The notes under the pieces are model-generated. The model was not told where the DNA came from. It searched no databases and saw only the letters and a program-made list of their open reading frames with translations. This document shows positions 37,733 through 49,900 of a stretch of DNA of 64,000 nucleotides, in pieces. Position numbers and translations under genes: made by a program. The stretch is from Gracilaria domingensis (Eukaryota > Rhodophyta > Florideophyceae > Gracilariales > Gracilariaceae): assembly GCA_022539475.1 (NCBI GenBank), contig VCMS01000064.1, positions 141,724-205,723 on the forward strand, written 5' to 3'. Every line of letters begins with the position of its first letter. The stretch's first letter is position 1.

Positions 37733-40700
37733 TGAGCGATCCGCCCTTGTAGGGATATGTTGTGCCAAGCTTGTTGGAACATGCCACGAATGAGAAGTGG
37801 AGATGTGCTTGCCTTATTAGTCGTCCCCCTCATTTTGGGAATGTGTCCGCAGAACGGTCCGCAATGTCTTCTTCGAAGAAGCTGGAGTCTGATAATGGTG
37901 GTGTAATTGCCGTTGAGAACGGTTTACAGCCCTTGAGTGGGACACGGTTCGATCCTTTCCCCGAATATCGGAGGCTAGCACGCTTCTTTGTGAGGTATCC
38001 ATTATACGGTATCGTGCCTGTACGCAGGATTGGCACCAGAGGGTGAGAAGAGGAGATGTCAGTTGGTCAGTAATTCTGCATTGCACTCGTGGTAGTCGTT
38101 TTCCGGAGTGCCGGTGAATGCCGTGGGTTGGACGGTTGTAGGTCTACTCGACTCTTCCTCAGAGCAGCCGGTTCAGTTCCGGAGTCGTGAAAAACGTTGC
38201 CTCTCCTTAGAGGAAGCGCGTAATCCGAGAAGATATTCATGTTAGAGTATGGTTCATTGCCGCTTCATGTTCGCGGATATTGGGTTCCGGCTCGCCGGTG
38301 TATACCGTGCAATACACAATGAAGATGGAATGATACTTACCGCGATTATCTGAACATCCGTTGAAGCAACAGTAACAATGCCCTCGTATGGGAGCTCGAA
38401 GTCATTTTGTCCGACAGCCTTGACGGCGTCCCAATTTGGGTTATAATGTCGCAGGACTTTTGTTGCACACCGCCCAGTGCGGTAGGAAACAGAAAAAGTC
38501 GTCCGAATCTCTCGGTTCATAGCCGCTTGGTCGCGTAAATGTTGCCATTGACCGCCGCTTTCTGGTCGGAACGTCCTATTAAGGCGGGGATTATATCGCC
38601 TCTTCGCGAGGAATTGGTGCGCTGTTGATGTATTCCGGTTACCCGGTGTGGTCCCTAACCTTTGGGTCGTGCGCATCTGCCAACCTGGCTGGATACCGCA
38701 GACTGCTGGCTGGTCCGCTCCTCGTGGCGCTGTTCGCTATCGTACCTGTTCGCAGGAGGCCCACAGTGGGAAAACGTTGGCGCGTTAGTTCGCAGTTGTG
38801 GCCACTGTGTTGTGGAATTATCATTTGCGGTCCTCCGGTGCGCCGGTAGAATCGCCGATGAAAAACGGTGCAATGCGGTCTCCGAATGCCGCATAATACG
38901 CGGAAGACGTATCGAAGCACGTACCGTGAATTCAGCACAAGCCGAGTGAAGAACGGTAATGTCTCATGCCAGTGGTTTGGAGAGCTCGAAAGCCGTACCA
39001 AAGACGGAAAGGTTCGCACAGTAGCCATGCTTGGCGATCAATTTTGGTGGCCGTCCGCCCTGTGCGGCGTCGCAAAGCACCGAAATATTCGGGGTGTCAC
39101 GTTGAGACCCGCTCGTGGCGGCCCAGCAGCTTGCACTGTTGCAGGCACTGCGCAATCCGTGCAACACGGCGCTGAAGTCGACACAGCAATGTGCTTGCCA
39201 CGGCGCGTGGAGCAGCACGATGCACTTTGCGTGCACATGCACACGTGTATTTTAGCCGGTGCAACCGGAAGTTGGCCCATCTTGGGTGGAAGCCGAATCG
39301 ATTTAGGTGGCACGCCTACACGTGTGAATTGGCCGGTGCAACCAGAATAGAACCCTTCATGAATGGAAGTTAGATTTTATTTGTGCACCACTCACGTGGC
39401 TGGCCGTGCAAAAGGAGGATAGTGCACAATTCCACTTGGCAGTGAAAGGAGCCAATGAAAATTGGTTGCACTCATCCACGTGTAATGTGGCATAGCCAAT
39501 AACATTGGAGTGCACTACAAGTGAGGTTTTCAAGCCAGCAATGTTCAAAATGCTGGGATGGTATACTTTGAAGGCCCGTCTTCCACGGGAAGATGCTAGG
39601 CCTCATATTGCAGAGGCAATAACTCAGCAACCCGACATCTGTTGACGGTTCATTCTACCTTCCCGTACTCGGGCTACTGAATAATTTCAGATTATATTTG
39701 TTGATGGCCGTCTAAGATGGAATATGGTATTTAGCCATTGTTTCATGGAGTGCTTCCGAAATTTCGGTCAAAGAAGAACCTCTTCGAGGACGAAGCGATG
39801 AAGATGCGCCCAAGTCTGGGATATCTCGGAAGCGAGTGTGAACCCTACATATTCGGAAGCCGTCTTTGCCGGTATTATTTCTTCCATGCGTAACGGAGCT
39901 GTCCGTTCGGGATATTCTGTACACTGTTCCGTGGATATTCCGGCGTTGTGATGAACACCAGTTTGGCGACGATACTAGCCGCTCTAGCGGATGAAGCTCG
40001 AATGAAGGGAAATCCCCTCGTTGGAAGTACGCCACATTGTGGATGCAGCTCTGCCGCTGAGAAGCACTGATAGAAGATGAAGAGTTGCCGCATGGCGGAT
40101 GGCATATTTTTTCCTAGGAGCCTGGTCATTCAGGACGCGTACTGATTGACCCATGTCGTACGGGATGTTGCGTCAGCCGTTCGTTACGGGATGTGCAGAC
40201 ATGAATGCCCCGTCTAGGGAAATAGTATTCCGCTATTAACGGAAGCACGGTGCACCTCTGAAGCTCCTCCCGAATTTTTGTCGGTCTGTTGAAAATTCCG
40301 CACCGCGGCTGCCCTCATCATAAAAGATCTGGCGTCGACATGCCATAGACTGGTGACTCGTGGTGTGCGAGGTAGCCCGGAACGGGAAGTTGAAGTTGTA
40401 TTTCCGTTGGTGAACGATTGTGCGCTACCACCATGCCAGTGGCGGGAATGATGTGAAATGTTTAACCCTACTGGGGATGCACCTTTTGAGAAGGGGATTG
40501 CTCTGCCTGGTCACTCAGGAATTGAATTGATCGCGCCAGGTCACTCTGGAAAACTGACAAGCCGTTCAGTACGGAACGCCAGATGGCTGGGACTCTAGCC
40601 AAGCTCTTGTCACACTGAAGTACTGCACTTGGAGGAGGTCGCACGCAAACAGAACCGAACCGCACGCTATTAGAATCGTGTTCTCCGATGATATCGGTCT

Positions 40701-41007
40701 TCGCTGGAATGCTCGTGCCGCTTTCAATCGCGTTTGGCTTTGCTCCCGTTGGGAGAAGGCTGTCTCGCACAGAGGAGAGACGCTTCTACGTCGCTCCTTT
40801 GACGCCACTCAGTGGAAGTCCCCGAAGAATTCGGCTGTTATATTTCGCAGGGAATGCCGTCATCACGGAATGCTCGCATGTCGAGAAGATGGACTCGCGC
40901 AACGCATTGGGAGCTGATGTCCCTCGCTGTGACCGAGTTCTCGGAAGCCTTGCTCTTGGCCTCTGTCAAGGAATTGACCGCTTGATTCGGCTTAGTACCC
41001 GAATCTT
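37733..41007. other. Non-coding interior of the LTR element
   Basis: 3.3 kb with no frame above about 160 codons and no RNase H or integrase motif. Short similar phrases recur, for example CGTACCTGTTCGCAGGA near 38741 and CGTGCCTGTACGCAGGA near 38012. I read it as decayed pol or filler. Confidence 0.55.
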
Positions 41008-41020
41008 GAGGAGGGGGAGA
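41008..41020 (+). other. Polypurine tract
   Basis: GAGGAGGGGGAGA directly before the 3' LTR, the expected primer for plus-strand synthesis. Confidence 0.8.
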
Positions 41021-41868
41021 TGTAGTGCAATGACCCCGGGAACTCCGGCCTCGCTCGTGCTGCTAATCGCAGATGTGCCGGTATGCCGGAATGGTGTCTC
41101 AGATGGTGAGGATAGGATAGCCCTTGGTGGGAGAATGTTTATTTGTTGGCCTGGTTGTGGGCACATCAGGTGTCCACGTGGTGGATAGTGCCGCTTTTGC
41201 GGATTGCCCCTTTGAGCCGACGGGGCACGGTACACGTGTGTGGCTGTGGCCGGATGTGTGCCGGGATATTTGTTTGATTAGATGCTGTAGTGATCCCTAC
41301 TTAAGGGCCGGCCGACTGGCCATCCTTCTGGGAAGTAAAGTCAACCGAGTGTTCGGCTCTAAGTCTATCGCCCGCACGCGACCGCGACTCTTCGGAGAGC
41401 GTCCGTGTCGAATACGGCAGTGCTTATCCGCCTCGCGTCTCTGAGGAGCCACCGTTTACATACGGACATTGTCGTTTATTTTGGTGCCTTGTTTTGTTCT
41501 TGTTTTTCCCGTTCTTACGGCTGTTCTCCGCCCGGTTGTCAGGTTATTATTTCTTTTGCTTTGTTTCTACTTTTCTTTTCCCTTCTATTACAGGGCCTGT
41601 GTTTGTATACACGGCTCTTTTCCTTCGTTTGCCCCTACATTTGCCCGCACCGCTGTCTCGGATCTTCCACATCTGTGGCTGGTCTTTCCCCCCCGACCTC
41701 CGTCTGTAAGTCAGGAACGGGTCGCCCGGAGTTACGCCCGGCACCTGTCGACCCCATCGGAGGGCTCTTCCGCTGCGCCACCCCTCACAGGGAGCAAGGC
41801 TGAACTCCTTGAGTGCTTCCGCGTATGCGGCTGGTTTTTGTCCGTCCGCGTCACGGTTTTGCACTACA
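41021..41868 (+). repeat. 3' long terminal repeat
   Basis: 848 bp, same ends and length as the 5' LTR, differing at 41437, 41538 and 41569. Confidence 0.95.
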
Positions 41869-41873
41869 GGAAA
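41869..41873. repeat. Right target-site duplication GGAAA
   Basis: Matches 33874-33878. Confidence 0.85.
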
Positions 41874-43536
41874 GATGTCTGAAAAGAAAGATTTGAGTGG
41901 AAGAATTGCAGGTTCCAAGTTACCAGACTTCATTGGCTGCTCCGATTTTGGAAATGAAGGAGTCAGAGATCCAAAGAAGTGCTCCCTAGTCAAACTACCT
42001 CCTCACCTGCAAGGGGCAAATCCTCACCTTGTTGGAAGTTTGGTGACACTGGCACAACATGACATATTTCCCGGAAGCCGTGCGGACAGCGGAAACTGTC
42101 TCCCTTATCCACTGAGCTCTCGAGGGAAGTTTTGCACACGTCTAGTTCATTTGCAAGAGTCTCCAACGCTCTTACACATCAATTGTGATGTCGAATACCA
42201 CTATTTTCTTATGAAAAACGATGAAACACAAGGACATTTATCATGGGCGGTGGTTGTTGGTTTCGGAAGGCATAGGCACACTTGGCCTATGAGAAAGCCA
42301 TCCCCAAAACTAGTCCATAATTTTGTATCAAACCTTTGTCAAGAGGGTAAGATTCTTACTGGTCCTATGATTCTTCAAAAGCTAGAGGAAATGTTTGGCT
42401 GTGCGCCCTACCCAGCGACCGTGAAGAGCATCCGTAGGGACTTTCGGAAAGAGCAGTATCCAGCTGGAAAGTCGTTAACTGCTTTCTTGGAAGCATTTCA
42501 CACTCAAAAGCAGCTCACTGGAAGCTGGCATTCTTACGTGCTGTCAATTGAGGATCATAGAGCAGGTGATGAATTCAAACTGACACGTGAGCAAAAGGGT
42601 TTGTCAGTGATATTTGGAGATCCCAGATTGTTGAGCAAGGCTTCCTCAAGTCCTAGATTTGGCCCCGATGGCACTTTTAGAATTGTGAACAGCCGTGGCG
42701 CGAATGGAGAACTTCTGTCCTTCGAATTGGTTTCAATTGTCGCCAAAGACGAAGAAACAGGATGCGTGTATTCTGTAATGCATCAGCTCTGTACTAGGAA
42801 GACATCCAGTTCTCGCTCACTGCTTTTCCAAGAATTCATTAAGCAGCTCCGATACCGTGGCCTTCATGATCCTTTAAGAGCTACAGGGAAAAATCGTCTC
42901 ACAATGGCTACGAACTTTGAAACAACCTATGCTTTTAGCTTAGCGACTATTCTGAGTGAGCAATTTAGGTCAGGGTCTGCTTTTGACTATTTGAAGGCAA
43001 TTGCAGTTGGGTGCGATGTACATGCAAAGAGATGCATTATGGAAAAGTGCAGTGTAGGGAATGAACGGACTCTTTTTCAATGGGCCCTAGGAACTCGGGA
43101 CATAAACTGTCGTGAAGAATGCGAAAAGGCTTTGGATTTTATGATGTGCATGGGTGGGAAATGAGAATCGTTTGCTATTTGGTTGAGCAACAACCAATGT
43201 GCGTTCATATTATGGTTTCAGAAGTTGAATTGTTTTATTCTTATTGCAGAAAGGCATCGTGCTCTGTTTCTTGATACGAACGCCAACGAGTCCTACCACA
43301 ACAGGGTTAAGTCGCTTCCAAACTTTGCCTTGCAACGGGGTCGTGGCTTAGAGTTTATGGATGGAATGAAGCTCTTGAGGGAGCTAGATCAACGGGATGC
43401 GGCAAATTTGTGCAAAAAAACACCTTTCGAAGGGTATCAAAAGATATCAAAACCTGAATGGAGATCCAGGTTTCCTGCATACTCAAGCTCGGATTCAACC
43501 CATCCCGCAAGCGGTAGCTCCCTTCAGCTTCTATGA
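41874..43536 (+). pseudogene. 3' part of MULE-like transposase gene, with an intron
   Basis: Coding exons 41874-43153 and 43250-43536, joined by a 96-nt GT-AG intron (43154-43249) that keeps the frame. GRHRHTWPMRKPSPKLVHNF resembles the H-x-HP-x-P segment before the MULE core. RFGPDGTFRIVNSRGANGEL gives the first catalytic-type Asp in DGTF; NFETTYAFSL stands where T-D-F-E is usual, so the second Asp is Asn here; IAVGCDVHAKRCIMEKC matches the GC-x-x-H helix; exon 2 has TNANESYHNRVKS, like the N-x-x-ES-x-H-x-x-x-K region. Mutator-like transposases cut and paste DNA. The gene is inactivated by the LTR insertion and perhaps by the Asn. Confidence 0.6.
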
Positions 43537-45166
43537 AGCTTATCCCCATCCGGGTGCGCCTCTTCCGATACCTCCGGCTCCTCCTGTGGCTCCGGTGCAA
43601 CAGCCATACGACCCAAACGCCATCGCCTGGAATGCCGAGCAGGCCGTACCGTTGACGGTGAACCTTCGTGGGTGGATTAGTGGAGAGTCCCTTGTGAACC
43701 GGGATACCCGACGTGAGGAGTTGATCTTTTCCCGCGCTCGGTGGTTTCACCCGACAGCGGTAGCGGATGATGCCCTCATCGATTCCTATGCCGTGAACGG
43801 AATACTCCCAGGTGGGTTTTCTCGAGATGCGGTGCGCTCTCGCGAGTGGCGGACCCGCATAGCGGTGGAGTCGCATTTGCTTCGTTGCGATCGCGGAGAG
43901 TCCCTTGACCACGCGCGTGGGGATATGGCGGGACTCGCTTACTCCAGAATTGGAAGATTGCGATATGACCATCCGATTCCGGCCGAGTATGACTTCGACG
44001 TCTCGCACTACCGTACCTACGGTGAGGTTTCTTATGGTAACGCCTTTGCGGAATTTCCGGAAGCGGAGCATGGATACCACTTCAGTGAGGTTAATCCTGA
44101 TATTCCTCTATGGAGTCGTCTCTTGCTCAGGGCGGAGTTCCGATACCTCTCCAGGAGTAAGAGACACGACAAGGATCTCTATGACTTCGAGAGACGAGTC
44201 CGGTTCGAACGGAATGCGCGCTCCCGTCGGGGACTCCTATTTCCGTATCCAAACTTGGAAGTTGATCGTTTCCGCTTTGATGCCTTGCCCTCCCGATACA
44301 TGGGGCTTCCATCATGGTGGAGCCGTGTAGAGGTCCCCGCGGGGTGTTTTGCTGAACTCCGGCCGAGTATCTACTACATCCGTTCGCGGTTGATAGACAA
44401 TCCCAACTCGGGCTGTTGGTCTTTGGTTCTGGCCTAGTGGGCCGCACGCGTCGCTGTTCACCTCCTGTGGGATGTCTATGATCACTACCGCTTGTGGTAT
44501 CTCCCTCCAAATTTGAGGTGGCTCCTTCGAAGGATTGATCTCGTTACCCCTTTGGGTTCCGAGACTAACCAGGAAGAGGTTGGGGAGTTGTTGGATGTCA
44601 TCGACAGGGTCGATTGGGACCGAGTTCCGGTAGCTTGGCAGCCTGACAGGCGACAGCGTTTCCGCGACCGATCACCGGTGCGAGTTTCCACCCGTTCCGG
44701 GGTCTGGGTGTACTACGACCGGTGGGAGCGACAGCTCATCTCCGAGGAGCAGGCGACTGCAATGGCGGCTATGCCCCGCGCAATGCCGGTTGGTCACCCA
44801 GTAGGGTTCGTATTCCCCGAGGATTACGCCGTATCGTCGGAAGCACCTGATCCAATGTTGAACAATGACGAGATTGCCACCGTAGCCAGGCCAGCACAGC
44901 TGACAAGAGTTCCGAATTCGGATCCTAACGCGGCAGCGGTCCCAACAGAAGGCGTTCAAGCCCCTGCGGGATGGTCCTTGATCGCTCCCACTACTCAGCC
45001 TGCCAATTGGGCTGGGAGTGTGGCTTCCCTTGGTGCTGACCTCCAGGCTCATGGCATTCCAATCCCCCCGGGAGTGAACAGCGGTGCGAGGCTCGCGGCT
45101 CTCGCGAGCGAGTACTTCGCGCAGAATCCCAACACGGCAAGCGGTGCTCCCTCCACTGGCGGTTAG
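43397..45166 (+). pseudogene. Unidentified 590-codon frame with one amber stop
   Basis: Two stretches in one frame, 43397-44437 and 44438-45166, are separated by a single TAG at 44435-44437. The protein starts within or near the MULE tail, becomes Pro-rich (PLPIPPAPPVAPVQ), and from about 43620 is Arg, Tyr, Phe and Asp-rich with many Trp, looking folded rather than random. The tail is Ala/Pro-rich. I recognise no domain. GC content is higher than in the flanking transposase. It may be a gag-like or captured gene of a mobile element; it is antisense to the Ty3/gypsy element beginning 630 bp further on. The stop may be a mutation, or read-through. Confidence 0.4.
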
Positions 45167-45795
45167 CCCCTCATGAAGTCTTCCTCCAATCTTAGAGTGT
45201 CCTGTGATAGTTTCCAATTAAAGCCAGCTAGTGGCAAATTTTCCCTTACCCTCGTCGAGGTATGCTTCCCCAGGCGGAACTATCTGTCATTAGTTTTCAA
45301 TCCGATTCCTATATGTGCCAATTTTTTCTTAGTACTCGAATATCTTTTCAATGGCAACTACATGTCAAATTTTTGAGCTTGCCATCTCTCAATAGGAATT
45401 CAATATGTTACTGTTTTCTTCAATTAACAGAGTTCCTAAAGGATTCTTCTTGAAACGTGAATGAAATCTTAATGACAAAAGCACTCCAGTATTTCCGCCT
45501 GGGTTCTCTGCGACGAGCTTCTTCTTCTTCTTTCTTCCTCAACAAGATCTGTTCTCTTCCACTTCTCTTCCAGTTCCTGGCCACATAGTGCAGATATCTT
45601 CATTCCTTTTTAGGAATTTTCTACTTCTCCGTAATACGGAAGTATCCCGATAATTCGGTAGTTATACTACATCTCTCTTATGGTACAGAGGATCCCTTCC
45701 TACTCCTAGGTCCTCTTCTTCTCTTCCGAGCTGCTGACTTCTTTCTTCCAACCGCAAGGGGGGCACGAGTACACTAGAGCACAGCGGTAAGCCGG
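45167..45795. other. Spacer next to the Ty3/gypsy element
   Basis: CT-rich on the plus strand, for example around 45520-45570 and 45715-45725. No LTR partner was found elsewhere in the window. Should contain the 3' end of the minus-strand element. Confidence 0.4.
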
Positions 45796-46176
45796 CTACC
45801 CGACCATCGCGTTATCCAATGTTGGAGGCAATGGCGTCCGAGTACGGCGGTGATACGACATGACCTTGGACCTAGGGAGGTGTTCAATTGGCTCCCAAGT
45901 GTCCTCGTCAGGGGGATAGCCGTACCAACGGACTCTATACAATAGTTTCCCTTCGGGGCTTTCCTCGTGTTCCACGATACGATCTACCACGAATTCTTGT
46001 GGGTATACGCCATCTTCGGCTTCTTCCTTGTCCTTTCCCGACATCACGGAGTGACAATGAGCAAAACCCAAGCGGGGTAGTGGTTCCTTCGGGTTTCGAA
46101 CCGGTTCTCGGGGCGGAGGACGTGTGGGCCGTAGTGTCTTCAGGCCGTCGTGACGGAGTGCGCCGACTCCCGACAC
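45796..46176 (-). CDS. Chromodomain-containing frame of the Ty3/gypsy element
   Basis: A 126-residue frame with an Arg/Pro-rich start, Met45 (MSGKDKEEAEDG) as a likely inner start, then EFVVDRIVEHEESPEGKLLY, RVRWYGYPPDEDTWEPIEHL, a complete chromodomain with the Y, W and W aromatic positions that hold a methyl-lysine. In chromoviruses this domain ends the integrase and directs insertion to heterochromatin. Here it lies about 740 bp beyond the last pol stop, with short frames in between, so it is either separated by mutation or expressed another way. Confidence 0.7.
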   Translation of the reverse strand: MSGVGALRHDGLKTLRPTRPPPREPVRNPKEPLPRLGFAHCHSVMSGKDKEEAEDGVYPQEFVVDRIVEHEESPEGKLLYRVRWYGYPPDEDTWEPIEHLPRSKVMSYHRRTRTPLPPTLDNAMVG

Positions 46177-46913
46177 CGGCGTCCAATTGCCTCACAAGTG
46201 AGCTCAATCGAAAGCTCTCGATCCCCGGTTTCCGGCAAATTCTTTTCTATCCCAAACGGGCGACTAATCGACGAACGGTCGCGTCCGTGAAGCGGCAATA
46301 CCTTCACATTTGTTGCGGAAGAGCAGTTGTGACGGAGAAGTGGCGTACTGCACTCCCTGCACAGGGCGGCGGAATGTCGGGCCACGGCGCATGATCTGCG
46401 GTACACTGCATTTTAAATAAATATTTGGGCGCACCCGGGCGCGCGTGCGCGCCACAGGTCCCGTGAACGGTATCTACAGCGTCAGGCCCGCCGGCCGGCG
46501 GTTGCCAAGCGACGTGCACTACCCTCCAGCAATGGCCTATGCTTACAGCAAGTAATCTCGAATCTCCCGCCGTCGGGCTGCACATGCGTACCGGAGGTGT
46601 TGCCGTTCACCGTGCTTACGGGTCCCGCACCTCGACATGTTCCGTGTGCTCCAGCGTACCCTTCAGAGGACTTGACTACTTTCTCCTTCAGGCTTTCCAG
46701 TACAATCTTCAAGGATTCATCTTTCCTTCCTCCTCCCGCTATGGGCTGTTCCCAGGTGGGCTATGCATCGCTCTCCATGTCGCCTCGTCCCACAAACGGG
46801 TCGGCGGAGACAGTGCGTTCGCGCGAGCGAGATAAAGTGCGCTCCAACGACTTGGATTGCATCCCAACGGGGCCACTAACTTCCTTAGCTGTAGCAATCC
46901 CTGCGGGGGATTC

Positions 46914-49900
46914 TTAACTTCTTCTGACTTCAATCCTCGCCGAGATCTCGGGTATACGCGACTCAGCGCCAGCGCGATCATTCCCGGCCGGGGATCCCGT
47001 CTCACTCTGAGATTCAACACCTCGGTTAGGTCCACCGGACGCCGGAGCAACCCGAGCGCGATTTACACTGTCCTCCTCCTCCTTAGGGTGCGATACGGCT
47101 TCCCTAATTGGCGCCAATACCGTAGACAGGGGGTGAATCTCATTCAACTCGATAGAGGGTGTAGGTGTAACCCGTGAGAGTCCGGGGTTATCCTTGAGTA
47201 ACTCTGTTGTACTATGCAAGTCGGAGAGACCGCGTTGCGGGTGGGGCAAAACCGAAGGGCGGTTCGCAGTAGCACCCGATTGTTCGGTCTGCTGGTGGGG
47301 CGGTGAGCCATTTCCGGTACTCGGCCTTGTGATAACTTCCTGGATAGGGCTTGGGGCGCGATACACTCGATCTCGCGATACCCGCTCGTGCTGATTATCG
47401 ATATCGAGCACGATGGTCCTCTCCTGTACGGATACTACCCGATAGGGGCCACTGGCGATCGGAGAGAGCTTATGCTGCTTCTCCTTCTCAGGATTATAGT
47501 ACTCCTTCCTGAGGAACACGTACTCACCAGCCCCCAGCTGTGGTAGTGGCCTGCGAATTCGACTATCGAAATTGCGCTTGTAAGCGAGTTGAGCCTTCTC
47601 CATAGAGCGTTTAGCAGTAGGCACCATCATGGTTAACCACTTCTTCCACGCTTCGCGATGTAACCTCGGTGTCGAGTATTCGTCCATAGTTGGCTGTGCC
47701 TCAATGGCAAGGGGAGGTGGTCTCCTTGACAGAACCAACTCAAAAGGGGACAAAGACGTAACCCGGTGTACTTGGGTATTATACGCATATGTGATTGCGT
47801 CAGTGTACAGATCCCAAGTCTTGGGGTGTTCCGCAACGTAGGATCTCAATGCACTAAGAATGGTTCGGTTAAATCTCTCTGCTTGGCCATTAGTTTGGGG
47901 ATGGTACGTTGTTGTAAACAGATTCCTAATATCCAGGATGCGACACACGTCTTGAAAGAACTTTGACGTAAACTGAGAGCCGTTGTCGGAGAGTAAATGT
48001 ACCGGTGGTCCATAGACAAGGACCCAGTGGGTAAAAAACGCCTGAGCCACGGCGGCAGCAGTTATCCGCTTAAGCAGCACAGTCCGTATCGGCTTCGAGA
48101 AGCGATTGGTAATCACCAAGAGGTATTGATTCCCTTGCGAGATTTTGATCAATTCGCCTAGAATGTCAATGGCGACAGACTCGAGCGGCGCCCTTGCGGG
48201 AAACAGCTTTAACTTCTTGGAGTTCTTCCTCAGTTTGATGTCGTTCTTAGCGCATTCCTGACAGGATCGGCGTACTACATAACAGTCAAATGCCATTGTC
48301 GGCCAGTAAAAATCCTTTCTCAGTGTGAGATACAACTTTCTTCCTCCCGGGTGGGCTCCCAACTTCACGTAGTGAGAGAGATGAAGAACGCGGCTCTGCA
48401 AGGAGTGCGGTACCAGTATTTGTGGGTTTGTCGGCACCTTTCTTACTAGACAGCCTTGATCGTTCACCTGAAAGGGCAAGTGGTATCCACCGTTCAGACG
48501 GGCTCGTACCTGTGTACAGAAGGGATCCATGTGCTGTTCCCGTATCATCTCCTTGAGCGTGATGGGTATAAATGACCCGGTACCCGGTTCAGCGGTTTGT
48601 GTGGCGAGTATATCATCACACACGTCATCCGTCACAAATTCCGTACTCTTCTCGAGGTCACCAACCATAAAACAGGGGATATCAGCGTCCTCGGTAGGCT
48701 CGGCTTCAGCTGCTGTGCCCAAACGGGATAGGGCGTCGGCCTGGAGGTTGAGGGAGCCTTTCTTGTACACGACTTCGAAATCGAATTCGGACAGTCGGAG
48801 CCTCCAACGCATCAAGCGTCCCGATGGTTCGGTAATTTCCATGAGCCAACGGAGGCACTTGTGGTCAGTGTGCACCCTAAAGTGAGTTCCCATCAAATAT
48901 GGTCTGAGAGTGGACAATGACCAGACCACGGCAAGACATTCCTTCTCGGACACCGAGTAATTCCGTTCGTGGACGTCCAGCGATCTCGAACAGTACCCAA
49001 TATGGTGTCGTTTTCCGGTTTCGTCCGTTTGAAACAAAGCACATGCAACCTGGTTCGCGCTAGCGTCGGTATCGACTTCATAGGGTAACCCAGGTTTGTG
49101 GAGAGACAAAATTGACGCCGACGTTACGGCGTCGACCAATGCCGTAAAAGCGGAGGCCTCTGCACCTCCAAAGGGGTCCAATTCAACAGGTTTTCCTTTC
49201 GTCAGGAGCTTATTCAATGGTGAAGCAATGTCCGCAAAGTTCGGAACGAAACGTCGGTATACGTTACACAGTCCTAAGAAGGATCGCAACTCTGTTTGAG
49301 TCCTTGGGTGCTTAGTCTCTTTCAAGGATTTGAGCCGTACCTCATCGACTGAGAGTTCTCCGGGATGGATTATGTGACCCAGATACTTAACCGATTCGGT
49401 GTAGAACTTGCACTTCTTGAGTTTTACGGTGATTCCTGCATCACGCAGTAATCTCATGACATCCCGAACATGGGCTAGATGATCATCCAGATTGTTGGAA
49501 AAAACGACGATATCGTCCAGATACACCAAACATGTGGTTCACTTAAATCTTGCCAACAGGATATCAACCGCACGCTGAAAAGTATCGGGTGCATTAGTTA
49601 ACCCAAAGGGCATTCTCCGGAAGCGGTATAGGCCTTGGTGGCATACGAACGCCGTCTTATCTCGGTCTTTCTCCATGATGGGAACCTGCGAATATCCCCA
49701 GTTAGCGTCAAGGGTGGTGAACACGTTCGTGCTCCCAAGAGAATAGATATATTCGTCCATCCGGGGTATCGGATATACATCTTTCACTGTCACCGCATTC
49801 AACTTTCGGTAATCGATACAAAATCTCCAAGATCCATCCGGTTTCGGAACTAGCACTACTGGTGACGCCCAAGGGGATTGAGCGGCCTCAATAACGACAG

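Larger units (their letters stand above)
33879..41868 (+). mobile_element. LTR retrotransposon, recent, gag-pro only (non-autonomous)
   Basis: A 7,990-bp element bounded by 848-bp direct LTRs that begin TGTAGTG and end CACTACA, with a 5-bp GGAAA duplication outside. Inside are a primer-binding site (34730-34747), gag with a CCHC knuckle, a protease frame, remains of reverse transcriptase (about 37300-37600) and then 3.3 kb with no long frame before the polypurine tract (41008-41020). RNase H and integrase are not recognisable. The protease is clearly related to that of the Ty3/gypsy element at 45.8-52.0 kb, so the missing enzymes may have been supplied by such relatives. LTRs differ at three positions that I could see, so insertion is recent. 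Confidence 0.92.
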
